From assembly GCA_025057675.1 (NCBI GenBank), contig JANWVE010000007.1:1-36783 (forward strand): a DNA stretch of 36,783 nucleotides. Reading direction: 5' to 3'. The position numbers and the translations under genes are program-made. The notes under the pieces were generated by a model. That model had not been told where the DNA came from and did not search any database. It was given only the letters and a program-made list of their open reading frames with translations. Positions 1 through 8,406 of the stretch are shown here, piece after piece; the first letter of the stretch is position 1; each line of letters begins with the position of its first letter. The stretch comes from Bacteroidia bacterium. GTDB lineage: Bacteria > Bacteroidota > Bacteroidia > JANWVE01.

Positions 1-548
1 GCGCTTCGCACTGCTCATGCACCCTTCGCATGCCTCACGCAAGCCGCTTTTGGATGTTTTACCTCATTTTTATACATACTTTTGCTTTATCTTGTTTGAT
101 GTTGATTATCAAATACTTACAAAGTTAAAATTTTTTATCTCGTTTGAAATGCTGTTACTTTACTTTGTTTCTTATTCATTTTGAAGTATATACAAAGTTA
201 AGCCTTGAATATACGAACTTTACACAATCCTTCACCCTTGAACACACAATTTTTATCTTATTTTGAATTGATTTTCAATAATTTACAAGGTTAAAGTTTG
301 TTTTTATTTTATTTAGCATTGATTTTCAAGTACTTACAAGATTAAGTTTTGAATAAGTGGGATTAGCCTACTTTCCGTTTGCGTGAGGCATGCGGAGGGC
401 AAGCCGTCAGGCTTGGTGCGAAGCCTCTTGCTCACCCTTTTACTCTTGCCCAGGGGTGGGCGGGTGGGGCGTAGCACCGTTAGCCCGTAGCACGCCGACC
501 TTGTGGGCATGAGCGCAGCGAAACGCCCACAAGGACACGCCCAAAAAA
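1..548 (+). repeat. Interspersed palindromic element, copy A (left end cut by window)
   Basis: Forward-polarity copy; the first part of end 1 lies outside the window. The AT-rich core (about 55-355) carries diverged units with arms like TTTATCTTGT and ACAAGGTTAAA. End 2 is the long form and contains a 6-bp hairpin at 400-415 (CAAGCC, loop GTCA, GGCTTG) and a perfect 10-bp terminal stem at 499-534 (CCTTGTGGGC with GCCCACAAGG). The copy closes with GGACACGCCCAAAAAA. The only reading frame through it is arginine/proline-rich and unlikely to be a gene. By the orientation rule seen in other copies, a plus-strand gene should end just left of the window. Confidence 0.9.
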
Positions 549-645
549 CACTAAAAACTGACAATCACTAAAAAACAGTCAATTTTCGTAAAAATAAAAT
601 ACATTTAATACCCCCTTAATAACTGATATGAGTTACAAAAATTCC

Positions 646-653
646 TATCTTTG
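646..653 (+). promoter_or_regulatory. Putative -7 promoter box of the deacetylase gene
   Basis: TATCTTTG matches the Bacteroidota primary-sigma -7 consensus TAnnTTTG. It lies 60 nt before the ATG at 714. I do not see a convincing -33 TTTG at normal spacing. Confidence 0.5.
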
Positions 654-713
654 TAAAAACCAAGTAATGTAAAGTACCCATGAAAATATCAAACTAACCT
701 ATTACCACTTGAC

Positions 714-1565
714 ATGTATCCTCTCATTTTAGCGTTTCATAAAATCATTCCCGATGAATATACTACTCACCCGTATTATTGGAAAGATATTTGTACGCCG
801 TACTCTACTTTTGTGAGCTTATTAGAGAGTTTATATCAAGAGAATTTCGCATTTATCAGCCTGCAAGAGTTAGAATATGCCCAGATTAACCCGCATGAGC
901 GTACAGTGTTACTTACTTTTGACGACGGCTACTACAACAACGTAGAGTATGCCTACCCTTTACTCAAAGCAGAAAACATTCCTTTTGTAATGGCTATAAA
1001 CGGTAAGTGCATAGAAAATAGCACTTGGCAATGGTTTGACAAAATATGGTACTACGGCATACAAGAGCATAAAACAGAGATTGAACGAATAAAAACCATT
1101 CAAACCCTTAAATATGACCTGCCTACCCTTCAAAGATGGTTATCTACTCACCCAAAACCAGAGTATTACAATAGTATACAACGCATTTTTTTTGATATTG
1201 CCACAGTACAAGAGTTAAACAGCATAGAAAATGTAAGTTTTGTTTCGCATACCTATTCTCATTACATTCTAACTGCCTTATCGGATGTGATGCTTGAAAC
1301 CGAAATACGTAAGAACATAGATTTTGCACTAAAAAATCACCTCTCTCTTCAGAGTAGCTATTTTGTTCTTCCTAATGGCACAAAAAAAGATTTTGATAAA
1401 CGTACAATTGATATACTTACAAAAAATGAGGTAAAAAATATTTTTACAATGCTGCCTTATATCAAACAAGAGGGCTTATTAGCAAGATATACCCCTTATC
1501 ACAACACGTGGGCAAGAGAAAGAAAGAGGTATTTTTGGCAAAAATTTCTTTGCATGTGGAGGTAA
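714..1565 (+). CDS. Polysaccharide deacetylase family protein (CE4/NodB-like)
   Basis: 283 residues. The metal-binding Asp-Asp motif TFDDGY lies at residues 68-73 and the second NodB motif, SHTYSH, gives the paired histidines H179 and H183. FVLPNG at about 217-222 resembles the third conserved motif. These three motifs in order are typical of carbohydrate esterase family 4, which removes N- or O-acetyl groups from polysaccharides such as peptidoglycan or surface glycans. There is no signal peptide, so a cytoplasmic role, for instance in polysaccharide or lipid-linked glycan synthesis, is as likely as cell-wall editing. The ATG at 714 is the first in frame. The gene stands alone between repeat copy A and a convergent PLP enzyme. 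The substrate cannot be told from sequence. Confidence 0.85.
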   Translation: MYPLILAFHKIIPDEYTTHPYYWKDICTPYSTFVSLLESLYQENFAFISLQELEYAQINPHERTVLLTFDDGYYNNVEYAYPLLKAENIPFVMAINGKCIENSTWQWFDKIWYYGIQEHKTEIERIKTIQTLKYDLPTLQRWLSTHPKPEYYNSIQRIFFDIATVQELNSIENVSFVSHTYSHYILTALSDVMLETEIRKNIDFALKNHLSLQSSYFVLPNGTKKDFDKRTIDILTKNEVKNIFTMLPYIKQEGLLARYTPYHNTWARERKRYFWQKFLCMWR

Positions 1566-1620
1566 CCAAAATAAAACAATGTTATATAGCTGATGGATGA
1601 CTTAATGAATAAAATACCAC

Positions 1621-1670
1621 TTTGGGCGTGCCTTTTCACTGTGCTCTCGTGGAAAAGAACACACCAAAAA
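1621..1670. repeat. Degenerate mini-hairpin related to the interspersed element ends
   Basis: Starts TTTGGGCGTG and ends CACACCAAAAA, echoing the element termini, with an inner stem CTTTTC (1632-1637) and GAAAAG (1652-1657). The loop read in reverse resembles the conserved loop of the family (GAG..CAC..). It lies between two convergent genes, 55 bp after the deacetylase stop and 53 bp from the stop of the PLP enzyme. It may be an eroded solo end; the match is partial. Confidence 0.5.
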
Positions 1671-1723
1671 TATATCTTGGTATAAAAAAGATTAGTGCCT
1701 AAAACAAGGTTCAATATTTGGCT

Positions 1724-2983
1724 TTATATCACTGATAGTGCTTGTTCTATATCCCAAATAATGTCCTCATAATACTCTACCCCGATAGATAAACGTATCA
1801 TTTTTTCAGTTATACCCAAGGCTATTTTTTCTTTCACGTCTACATCTGCGTGGGTCATAGTGTAAGGGTGTTCTGCAAGACTCTCCGTACTACCTAAGCT
1901 CACCGCTAACTTAATCAATTTAAGATGATTGAGAAACAAAAAAGCTTCTCTTTCGCCCCCTTTTACATCAAAAGAAATCATAGCACCATCAGAAAGACAT
2001 TGTTTCTGCTTAATAATATACTGATGCCCATCTGTTTGAGTTAAATTGCCTAAGTAATACACTTTTTCTACCTTTGGATGTTGATTAAGGAATTGGGCAA
2101 CATGTTTTGCATTGTATGCTTGGGTTTCCATACGGACTTTAAGTGTTTCTAAGCTGCGCAGCAGAAGCCAACCTGTCCAAGGTCCTGCCATATTACCTAA
2201 AAAAGTACGCATATATTTAACCCTGTTTATGATCTCTTGGCTGCCTAAACAAGCACCTGCTATTACGTCGCTATGTCCGCCGATGTACTTAGTAGCTGAA
2301 TACACAACCAAATCTGCCCCCAATTTAAGAGGATGCTGCCACAAAGGTCCCATATAAGTATTATCCACGGTTACATACACTTTTTTGTCAGGCGTAGAAC
2401 AGTAATCAGCAATATTTCGCGCCATCTGAATATCAAATAAATGATTAGTAGGATTAGCAGGTGTTTCTAAGTATATCAAGGCAACTTTATCTTTAATCTT
2501 TTTCTGTTCAATACGATGAATAACCTCTTGTGCAGTTTCGTAGTGATAAAAAAATTCTACTTGTATATTAAATTTAGGTAGTATTTTATGGACAAAATGA
2601 CTTGTACCACCATACAAAGGATTACTAATTAAAACTATGTCGCCAGGATTGAGAAACTCTAATAAAACCGTAGTAATAGCAGACATACCACTTTCAAATA
2701 CAGCGCATTTTTCTGCTTCATCCCAGAGGCACAATCTATCCTCTAATATCTCCAAATCAGGGTTGTTGATACGGCTGTAAATCAACCCTAACTCTTCATT
2801 TTCTTTTTTTTGTCTATGTCCGTAAGCAATTTCAAAAAAGGCTTTGCCCTCTTCTGCGGTTTTGAATACGAAGGTTGAAGTTTGAAAAATAGGACTTTTA
2901 ATTGCCCCCTCAGATAGTTCTGGTTTATATCCGTAGGACATCATCAAGCTTTCAGGGCGTAGTTTTTTAGATATGTTTTTCAT
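1724..2983 (-). CDS. PLP-dependent Cys/Met metabolism enzyme (cystathionine gamma-synthase / methionine gamma-lyase family)
   Basis: 419 residues from the chosen ATG at 2983; a further in-frame ATG at 3031 would add 16 residues that do not look like this family. The lysine that forms the internal aldimine is K232 in YSATKYIGGHSDVIAG. Other family landmarks are YSR at 69-71 (phosphate contact from the partner subunit), SGM at 98-100, Y124 in NPLYGGT (ring stacking), D207 in VDNT, and SLGSTESL near the C-terminus. Such enzymes act as cytosolic tetramers on cysteine, homocysteine or methionine derivatives. Whether it is a synthase or a lyase cannot be decided by eye. It converges with the deacetylase gene and is divergent from the permease across repeat copy B. 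Confidence 0.88.
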   Translation of the reverse strand: MKNISKKLRPESLMMSYGYKPELSEGAIKSPIFQTSTFVFKTAEEGKAFFEIAYGHRQKKENEELGLIYSRINNPDLEILEDRLCLWDEAEKCAVFESGMSAITTVLLEFLNPGDIVLISNPLYGGTSHFVHKILPKFNIQVEFFYHYETAQEVIHRIEQKKIKDKVALIYLETPANPTNHLFDIQMARNIADYCSTPDKKVYVTVDNTYMGPLWQHPLKLGADLVVYSATKYIGGHSDVIAGACLGSQEIINRVKYMRTFLGNMAGPWTGWLLLRSLETLKVRMETQAYNAKHVAQFLNQHPKVEKVYYLGNLTQTDGHQYIIKQKQCLSDGAMISFDVKGGEREAFLFLNHLKLIKLAVSLGSTESLAEHPYTMTHADVDVKEKIALGITEKMIRLSIGVEYYEDIIWDIEQALSVI

Positions 2984-3075
2984 AATGGTAATACTTCTGC
3001 AATATAGGTAAAAAATATGATTAAGCCGCATAAGGTATTCATTTTGATTTTGCTGTATCTATCTTGATTATTTTA

Positions 3076-3660
3076 TTTTGGGCGTGTCCCTCGCTACCGC
3101 TCGGGTCGGGCTACTGCGCACTACGCGTACGCTTCGGTGCTACGCTGCGCTGCGCACTGCCTAACGGCATGCTCCGTATCCCTCACGCAAGTTGTATTCC
3201 TATGTTTTACCTCATTTTTAGACATAGATTAGCTTTACCTTGTTTAAGATTGATTATCAACTGCTTACAAGGTTAAAATTTTTTACCTTATTTCAAGTGA
3301 TGTTATTTTACCTTGTTTTACATTCATTTTCAGGTATATACAAGGTTAAACCTTGAACGCATGGACTTTTTGCAACTCTTTAACCCTGATTGCCAAAATT
3401 TTACTTTATTTTGAACTGATTTTCAATAATTTACAAGGTCAAAATATATTTTTACCTTGTTTAGTGTTCATTTTCAGGTACTTACAGGGTAGAACTTTGA
3501 ATAGGTGGACTTAGTTTGATAGCCGCTTGCGTGAGGCATGCGGAGGGTGCGTCAGCAGTGCGTAGCGTTAGCGAAGCACCGAAGCGTCAGCGTAGCCCGT
3601 AGCACGCCGACCTTGCCCACACGAGCGCAGCAAGACGTGGGCAAGGACACGCCCAAAAAA
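3076..3660 (+). repeat. Interspersed palindromic element, copy B
   Basis: Complete forward-polarity copy of 585 bp, unusual in lying between divergent genes rather than behind a stop codon. Four core units start near 3232, 3311, 3402 and 3453. End 1 has a hairpin TGCC-TAAC-GGCA at 3158-3169. End 2 is the short form, with a TGC-GTCA-GCA mini-hairpin and extra GC-GTTA-GC and GC-GTCA-GC insertions. The terminal stem at 3611-3646 is CCTTGCCCAC with GTGGGCAAGG, perfect over 10 bp. Confidence 0.92.
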
Positions 3661-3730
3661 ATTAAAATTTAGCTTTCATTTGAGTTTGTAGTATACTTAA
3701 ACATCACTGACTCCTTTGCCTAAAATACTC

Positions 3731-3762
3731 TTGTATTTTTCTTAAACAGTTTTGTAATTTTG
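3731..3762 (+). promoter_or_regulatory. Putative promoter of the OppC-like permease gene
   Basis: TTG at 3731-3733, a 21-nt spacer, then TAATTTTG at 3755-3762, matching the Bacteroidota TTTG / TAnnTTTG arrangement. The start codon at 3777 follows 14 nt after the box, giving a leader of roughly 10 nt. Confidence 0.6.
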
Positions 3763-3776
3763 GATACCGTATAGCT

Positions 3777-5072
3777 ATGAGCGATAAGCCAATAAGCAAA
3801 AGCCCGAGTTTTTGGGTTACCGTTTGGAAAAACTTCAAAAAAAACAAACTCTCTTATTACGCACTTTGGGTGTTAGTGGGTTTAGTTATCATAGCTTTGT
3901 TAGCAGATTTTATAGCATATAATAAACCTTTTTATGCCAGATATAAAGGTAAAGGTTATTATCCTATCTTCTTGGATTATGCGGCAAAATTAGGCTTATA
4001 TCATTGGAGTTCTGAATTAGTCAATGCGGATTGGAAAACTTTACCTTTGGAGAAAGCACTTTGGACGCCTATACCCTACCTTCCCGAAGACCAAGACTTC
4101 CGAAATGCACAATCGGTTAGTCCTCTTGCTAAACAAGATTTAGATAAGAAATGGATGCGCCACTGGTTAGGTACCGATGAACTGGGTAGAGATGTGTTAA
4201 GTGGGTTAATTCACGGTTCAAGAATATCCCTTAAAGTGGGTTTAGTAGCTGTGGGTATTTCTATGTTAATAGGTATTGTTTTGGGGTCTTTGGCAGGGTA
4301 TTACGGAGATAATTACTTGAAAATACCTCGTGCGCGTGCTTGGTTGTTACCTTTTACTATTTTCTTCATGTATTTTTATGGCTACCACGTAAGAAGTAAT
4401 ACGCTATCTGAGGCTGCATCCATCAGCGGAATGCTGTTTATTTTTCATGCTCTTGTCAGTGTTTTTGTTTGTGGGGTAGTAGGTTTTATTTTCTTCGGCT
4501 TAGATTTACTATTAGCTAAACTACATCCGTACATGCGTCAGAAAATACCTATTGGATTAGACTTGATCATATCTCGGATGATTGAAATTATCTCCTCTAC
4601 ACCTATTTTACTTTTGATTATTACTCTTTGTGCTATCTTAAAGCCAAGTATCGTAATAGTCATGATAATTATTGGTCTGACCTCTTGGGTTAGTATAGCT
4701 CGTTTAACCCGTGCAGAGTTTTTGAAAGTCAAAAATTTAGACTATATACAAGCCGCGCAATCTATGGGATATAGAGAGTGGCGAATTATTTTGTATCATG
4801 CGTTACCTAATGCTGTGGCGCCTGTATTAGTAAGTGCTGCTTTTCAGATAGCTGGGGCTATATTGATGGAGTCTTCATTAAGTTTTTTGGGTATTGGTGT
4901 GCCTTCTGATGTGGTTACTTGGGGTTCTTTATTAGCGGTGGCGCAGTCTGCGCCTAGTGCATGGTGGTTAGCGGTATTTCCTGGATTAGCCATTTTTATC
5001 ACTGTAATTGCTTTTAATTTAGTAGGGGAGGGACTTAGAGATGCTTTAGACCCAAAGTTAAGAAATGAATAA
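3777..5072 (+). CDS. OppC/DppC-like ABC transporter permease
   Basis: 431 residues. An N-terminal membrane segment (about 26-47) is followed by a soluble stretch and the OppC signature HWLGTDELGRDVLSGL at 129-144. The cytoplasmic EAA loop, which docks the ATPase, lies around 313-347 (EFLKVKNLDYIQAAQSMG). The C-terminus ESSLSFLGIGVP...TWGSLL is typical of peptide/nickel permeases. The protein is over 100 residues longer than usual, because of an insertion at about 50-125 and a membrane-rich insertion at about 180-255. No binding protein, second permease or ATPase gene lies nearby, so its partners must be encoded elsewhere. Oligopeptide import or export is a reasonable expectation; the substrate is unknown. 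Confidence 0.88.
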   Translation: MSDKPISKSPSFWVTVWKNFKKNKLSYYALWVLVGLVIIALLADFIAYNKPFYARYKGKGYYPIFLDYAAKLGLYHWSSELVNADWKTLPLEKALWTPIPYLPEDQDFRNAQSVSPLAKQDLDKKWMRHWLGTDELGRDVLSGLIHGSRISLKVGLVAVGISMLIGIVLGSLAGYYGDNYLKIPRARAWLLPFTIFFMYFYGYHVRSNTLSEAASISGMLFIFHALVSVFVCGVVGFIFFGLDLLLAKLHPYMRQKIPIGLDLIISRMIEIISSTPILLLIITLCAILKPSIVIVMIIIGLTSWVSIARLTRAEFLKVKNLDYIQAAQSMGYREWRIILYHALPNAVAPVLVSAAFQIAGAILMESSLSFLGIGVPSDVVTWGSLLAVAQSAPSAWWLAVFPGLAIFITVIAFNLVGEGLRDALDPKLRNE

Positions 5073-5101
5073 TTGTATGCTTAAATACGCTGATGTGTCA
5101 T

Positions 5102-5726
5102 TTTTTTGGGCGTGTCCCTTCGCTGCGCTTGGGTCGGCGTGCTGCGGGCTACGCTATCGCTTCGGTGCTTCGCTGCGCTACGCACTGGGCTAACGCCCAC
5201 CCTTCGCATGCCTCACGCAGCAGCTTTTGAATGTTTTACCTTGTTTATATGCATACGTTTGCTTTACCTTGTTTGATTTTGATTATCAAGTACTTACAAA
5301 GTTGAATTTTTTACTCTGTTTGAACTGCATACGTTTTATCTTGTTTTATATTGATCTTCAAGTATGTACAAGGTTAAACCTTAAATACGCGAACCTCCTA
5401 CACCTGTTTAATCCTGAATATTCAAGTTTTGCCTTACTTTGAACTGATTTTCAAAGATTTACAAGGTTAAAATTGAGTTTTACCTTGTTTGATTTTCATT
5501 TTCAAATACTTACAAGGTTAATTTTTGAATAAGTAGAATTAATATGATAGCCGCTTGCGTGAGGCATGCGGAGGGCAAGCCGTCAGGCTGGGTGCGAAGC
5601 CCCCGCACACACCCCTAACCCCATAACCAGGGGGTGGGCGGGTGGGGCGTAGCACCGTTAGCCCGTAGCACGCCGACCTTGCTTGCATGAGCGCAGCGAA
5701 ACGCAAGCAAGGACACGCCCAAAAAA
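5102..5726 (+). repeat. Interspersed palindromic element, copy C
   Basis: Complete forward copy of about 625 bp starting 29 bp after the permease stop. Four core units are clear, for example TTTACCTTGT...GATTATCA...ACAAAGTTGAA near 5261, then near 5334, 5429 and 5482. End 1 carries TGGGC-TAAC-GCCCA at 5186-5199, a stem sequence seen in no other copy here. End 2 is long-form, with terminal stem CCTTGCTTGC/GCAAGCAAGG at 5677-5712, again a unique but perfectly paired sequence. Confidence 0.92.
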
Positions 5727-5854
5727 CACTTAATAACTAATTCATACCTATTCTTTGTAAAAAGAAAATAGACTTAATATAATCAAATAACTTGTCTTTT
5801 TGTCAAAAAACAGATAAACATAAAATCATAGATGTAACTTTACATTCTCTTTCG

Positions 5855-5862
5855 TATCTTTG
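5855..5862 (+). promoter_or_regulatory. -7 box abutting the start codon of the 129-residue membrane protein
   Basis: TATCTTTG fits TAnnTTTG exactly and ends 4 nt before the ATG at 5867. Transcription would begin at or next to the start codon, suggesting a leaderless mRNA. Confidence 0.55.
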
Positions 5863-5866
5863 AACT

Positions 5867-6256
5867 ATGAAGTTTTTATATTGGACATATAGTTTTGTTA
5901 TATTTATCTGTTTTTGCAGCATAGAAGTAAAAGCAGCTGCTCTGTCACAAGTGAGTCAAAATAACAATAAGAATACTATCTCTTCAATTCTTAAAGCAGA
6001 AAAACGCAAAAAAGGCGGTTGGAGAGAACGCATGCGGCAAAGAATATACAAACTTCTCAAAGCACACGACGCTTTTCTGATAGCTTTCCTAATTTGTTTG
6101 TTCTTGTTAGCATTAGCTTTTATGCTGGGAGTATACTGGGTAAAAAATCCCGAAGTTGTAAATGCTCTAAATTATGTAAGCTTAGGTCTAGTGGTTATCA
6201 CAGCTATTTTTGGTATTCTTTGGTTAATGACGGTAAACATGCGCAAGCAACCTTAA
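5867..6256 (+). CDS. Small predicted membrane protein, unknown function
   Basis: 129 residues. A hydrophobic N-terminus (1-25) ending KAAA looks like a signal peptide or anchor. It is followed by a basic linker (KAEKRKKGGWRERMRQR at about 43-59) and two membrane segments, about 69-91 and 103-122. I recognise no family. The start ATG is supported by the promoter box directly in front of it. The gene is followed on the same strand, after about 100 bp, by another small exported protein, and the two may be cotranscribed or share a condition. No motif suggests a biochemical activity. Confidence 0.7.
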   Translation: MKFLYWTYSFVIFICFCSIEVKAAALSQVSQNNNKNTISSILKAEKRKKGGWRERMRQRIYKLLKAHDAFLIAFLICLFLLALAFMLGVYWVKNPEVVNALNYVSLGLVVITAIFGILWLMTVNMRKQP

Positions 6257-6331
6257 TCATTGTTTCACCTTGTATTATTTTATTTTTACCCTATCCAAAA
6301 GCCTTCTGACCTTTTTTTATCAACCTTATGT

Positions 6332-6339
6332 TATCTTTA
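6332..6339 (+). promoter_or_regulatory. Weak -7-like box before the 107-residue secreted protein gene
   Basis: TATCTTTA differs from TAnnTTTG at the last base and lies 18 nt before the ATG at 6358. Confidence 0.3.
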
Positions 6340-6357
6340 TCGTTAAAGTAGGTAGTT

Positions 6358-6681
6358 ATGAGAAACTTCATTCTTTCCATCGCCGCGGCAGGATTTCTAA
6401 CCATAAGTTCAGCTTTCATTCCTGCTCAATTATCATCCACCAGAACAGTAGAACATGTTCAAGGTGAAGTGTGCTTCAAAATTAAAAATGACACAGGTAA
6501 AAGTGTTACCCTTCATACAGGTTCAGGCACACGAGTAATTGGAAACTTAACTACTCAAGAATTTTGCTTGAAAGAAGGCATTAAAGTTTGTCTCGTAGAG
6601 CAAGGAAGAGTAGGAAAACCTATCCTGACCGTTGCAGATGACCTTAAAGGGAAAACGCTTAACTTATCCAGCTTGATGTGA
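6358..6681 (+). CDS. Small secreted protein, unknown function
   Basis: 107 residues with a signal peptide (1 to about 20: basic start, hydrophobic stretch, ISSAF). The mature part has three cysteines (in EVCFKI, EFCLKE and KVCLVE), each inside a predicted beta strand, and a pattern of short strands with Gly/Thr turns suggesting a compact beta sandwich. I recognise no family. It ends 50 bp from the stop of hemC on the other strand. The ATG at 6358 is chosen because it starts the signal peptide. Confidence 0.68.
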   Translation: MRNFILSIAAAGFLTISSAFIPAQLSSTRTVEHVQGEVCFKIKNDTGKSVTLHTGSGTRVIGNLTTQEFCLKEGIKVCLVEQGRVGKPILTVADDLKGKTLNLSSLM

Positions 6682-6699
6682 TAAAGACCTATTTTTATG

Positions 6700-6713
6700 C
6701 CTTATTTGTAAGG
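6700..6713. terminator. Weak hairpin between convergent genes
   Basis: CCTTA, loop TTTG, TAAGG, followed on the plus strand by TGAATTTTTA and preceded by an A/T-rich tract. It lies in the 50-bp gap between convergent genes and could serve as a modest bidirectional terminator, but the stem is only 5 bp. Confidence 0.25.
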
Positions 6714-6731
6714 TGAATTTTTATGTTCTTT

Positions 6732-7646
6732 TTACGTACGCTTTTTTAGACTTTGAAGTATGTCGATGCCATTATTTGTGTAAAGTACCTCATTGGCTAA
6801 ACGGCTGATGAGGTTTTCCAATTGATGTAAAGGGGCTTTACCTTGTGTGTGTGCTATCCTATTTCCTTCTAAGCTAACTACCCCTGCTTGTAAAAAGATA
6901 TTTTGACTCTCCACTTGCGCGTACGCAAAAATAGGTACGCTGCATCCTCCTCCTAATTTCTCTAAAAATAGCCGCTCCGCTTGAACGCAAATTGCTGTAT
7001 TCTCATGATTGAGTATTTTTTTGAATAACCCTAAATCAGGATGTGTACTTCGCACTTGTATAGCTAATGCCCCTTGACCTGCCGCAGGAACAAACTGTTG
7101 TACAGGCAAAATATTCCGAATATATTCGTCATAACCTAAGCGATGAATACCCGCAAAAGCCATTAACAAAGCATCATACTGCCCTTGTTCTAATTTTTTT
7201 ATTCGTGTTTGTACATTTCCTCTAACTTCAATCAAGGTATGTTGCGGGTAATAGTGTTTCAAAAATGCCATTCTACGAGTAGATGAAGTTCCTATGACTA
7301 ATCTGTTACCTTCTAAGCTGACAGGTTTATGACTTACTAACACATCAGCAGGGTTTTCCCGCTCAGTAAAAGCAATGATAGGCAAGTCTTTATTTACTTC
7401 TGTGGGTACGTCTTTGGCACTATGTACGGCAAGATCAATTTCGCCGTTATACAGAGCTTGTTCTAATTCGTATGTAAAAACTCCTTTACTTCCTATTTTA
7501 CTTAAAGCCACTTCTTGAATCATATCTCCTTTGGTTTGAATGATTACTAAATCTGCCTTCAAGCCATAACTCTTTAATTTTTCGAGTACATAATTCGCTT
7601 GCCATAGTGCTAATGCACTTCCTCGGGTGCCAATTTTGTATCTCAT
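6732..7646 (-). CDS. hemC: Hydroxymethylbilane synthase (porphobilinogen deaminase)
   Basis: 304 residues, the normal length. It condenses four porphobilinogen molecules into hydroxymethylbilane in heme/tetrapyrrole synthesis, in the cytosol. The start IGTRGSALALWQA is characteristic. Catalytic Asp is D79 in HSAKDVP, the substrate-binding arginines are in GTSSTRR (119-125) and EVRGNVQTR, and the dipyrromethane cofactor cysteine is C235 in GGGCSVP. No other heme gene is adjacent. It converges with the small secreted protein gene, and its start side faces repeat copy D about 118 bp away. Confidence 0.97.
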   Translation of the reverse strand: MRYKIGTRGSALALWQANYVLEKLKSYGLKADLVIIQTKGDMIQEVALSKIGSKGVFTYELEQALYNGEIDLAVHSAKDVPTEVNKDLPIIAFTERENPADVLVSHKPVSLEGNRLVIGTSSTRRMAFLKHYYPQHTLIEVRGNVQTRIKKLEQGQYDALLMAFAGIHRLGYDEYIRNILPVQQFVPAAGQGALAIQVRSTHPDLGLFKKILNHENTAICVQAERLFLEKLGGGCSVPIFAYAQVESQNIFLQAGVVSLEGNRIAHTQGKAPLHQLENLISRLANEVLYTNNGIDILQSLKKRT

Positions 7647-7763
7647 TTTGTTTAAGGTTTGATTTAAGATTTTGCACTACAAAAAACGTCAAATTATGGA
7701 TAAAAACGAAAGGTATGTTTATGGTACAACGCTTCTGACAGATAATTTTACAAATGAATTTTA

Positions 7764-8386
7764 TTTTGGGCGTGTCCCTTCGCTGCGCTCGGGTCGGCGT
7801 GCTGCGGGCTGCGCTTTCGCTTCGGTGCTTCGCTTTGCTTCGCACTGCTCACGCACCCTCCGCATGCCTCACGCAAGCTGCAAGTATGCTAATCTCATTT
7901 ATTGAAATTTTTATCTTGTAAATACCTCAAAATCAATCTTAAACAAAGTAAAAATAAACCTTAACCCTGTAAATCATTGAAAATCAATTGAAAATAAGGT
8001 AAAAATTTAATACAAAAGGTCAAAGTGTTGTAAAAAGTCCGCATATTTGAGGTTTAACTTTGTATATACCTGAAAATCAATATGAAATAAGATAAAACAA
8101 ACGCAATTCAAACAAGGTAAAAAATTTTAACTTTGTAAGTACCTGATAATCAAGGTTAAATAAGGTAAAACAAACGTATCTATAAAAAACCAGGTAAAAC
8201 ATCCAAAAGCTGCTTGCGTGAGGCATGCGGAGGGCAAGCCGTCAGGCTTGGTGCGAAGCCCCTCGCCCACGCCCTTAGCCCCACAACCAGGGGGTGGGCG
8301 GGTGGGGCGTAGCACCGTTAGCCCGCAGCACGCCGACCTTGCCCACCCGAGCAGAGCGAGCCGTGGGCAAGGACACGCCCAAAAAA
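7764..8386 (-). repeat. Interspersed palindromic element, copy D
   Basis: Complete copy, about 623 bp, core in reverse polarity, 20 bp downstream of the nnr stop on the minus strand. Unlike the other copies, the long-form end lies at the gene-proximal side, so the end type is not fixed to the core polarity. The right end has a CAAGCC-GTCA-GGCTTG hairpin and a perfect terminal stem at 8337-8372 (CCTTGCCCAC/GTGGGCAAGG). The left end is short and lacks the variable stem. Confidence 0.92.
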
Positions 8387-8406
8387 GTAAAATAAGCCAT
8401 TCTTAA

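Noticed and set aside
334-564. Open frames inside the repeat copies (for example 334-564, 3064-3276, 8127-8315, 12629-12908, 14168-14477, 22080-22377, 36265-36447)
   Set aside because: They repeat the same Arg/Pro/Ser-rich translation because the GC-rich ends repeat. They shift frame between copies, lack start signals and vary with hairpin changes. They should not be annotated as a protein family.
549-713. Possible tRNA or small RNA in short gaps (549-713, 3661-3776, 22756-22846)
   Set aside because: No cloverleaf, conserved T-loop or other RNA signature could be seen; these gaps hold only AT-rich sequence and promoter boxes.
3232-3500. Core arrays as CRISPR
   Set aside because: The units are diverged palindromes at uneven spacing with no unique spacers of constant length, and no cas gene is present.
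5261-5540. Core arms (TACCTTGT) as arrays of promoters
   Set aside because: They resemble TAnnTTTG but are consistently one T short, and their palindromic partner arms are conserved too, which points to structure or protein binding instead.
5102-5726. Elements as Rho-independent terminators
   Set aside because: T and A tracts are in the wrong order on both strands, so the U-run does not follow the hairpin.
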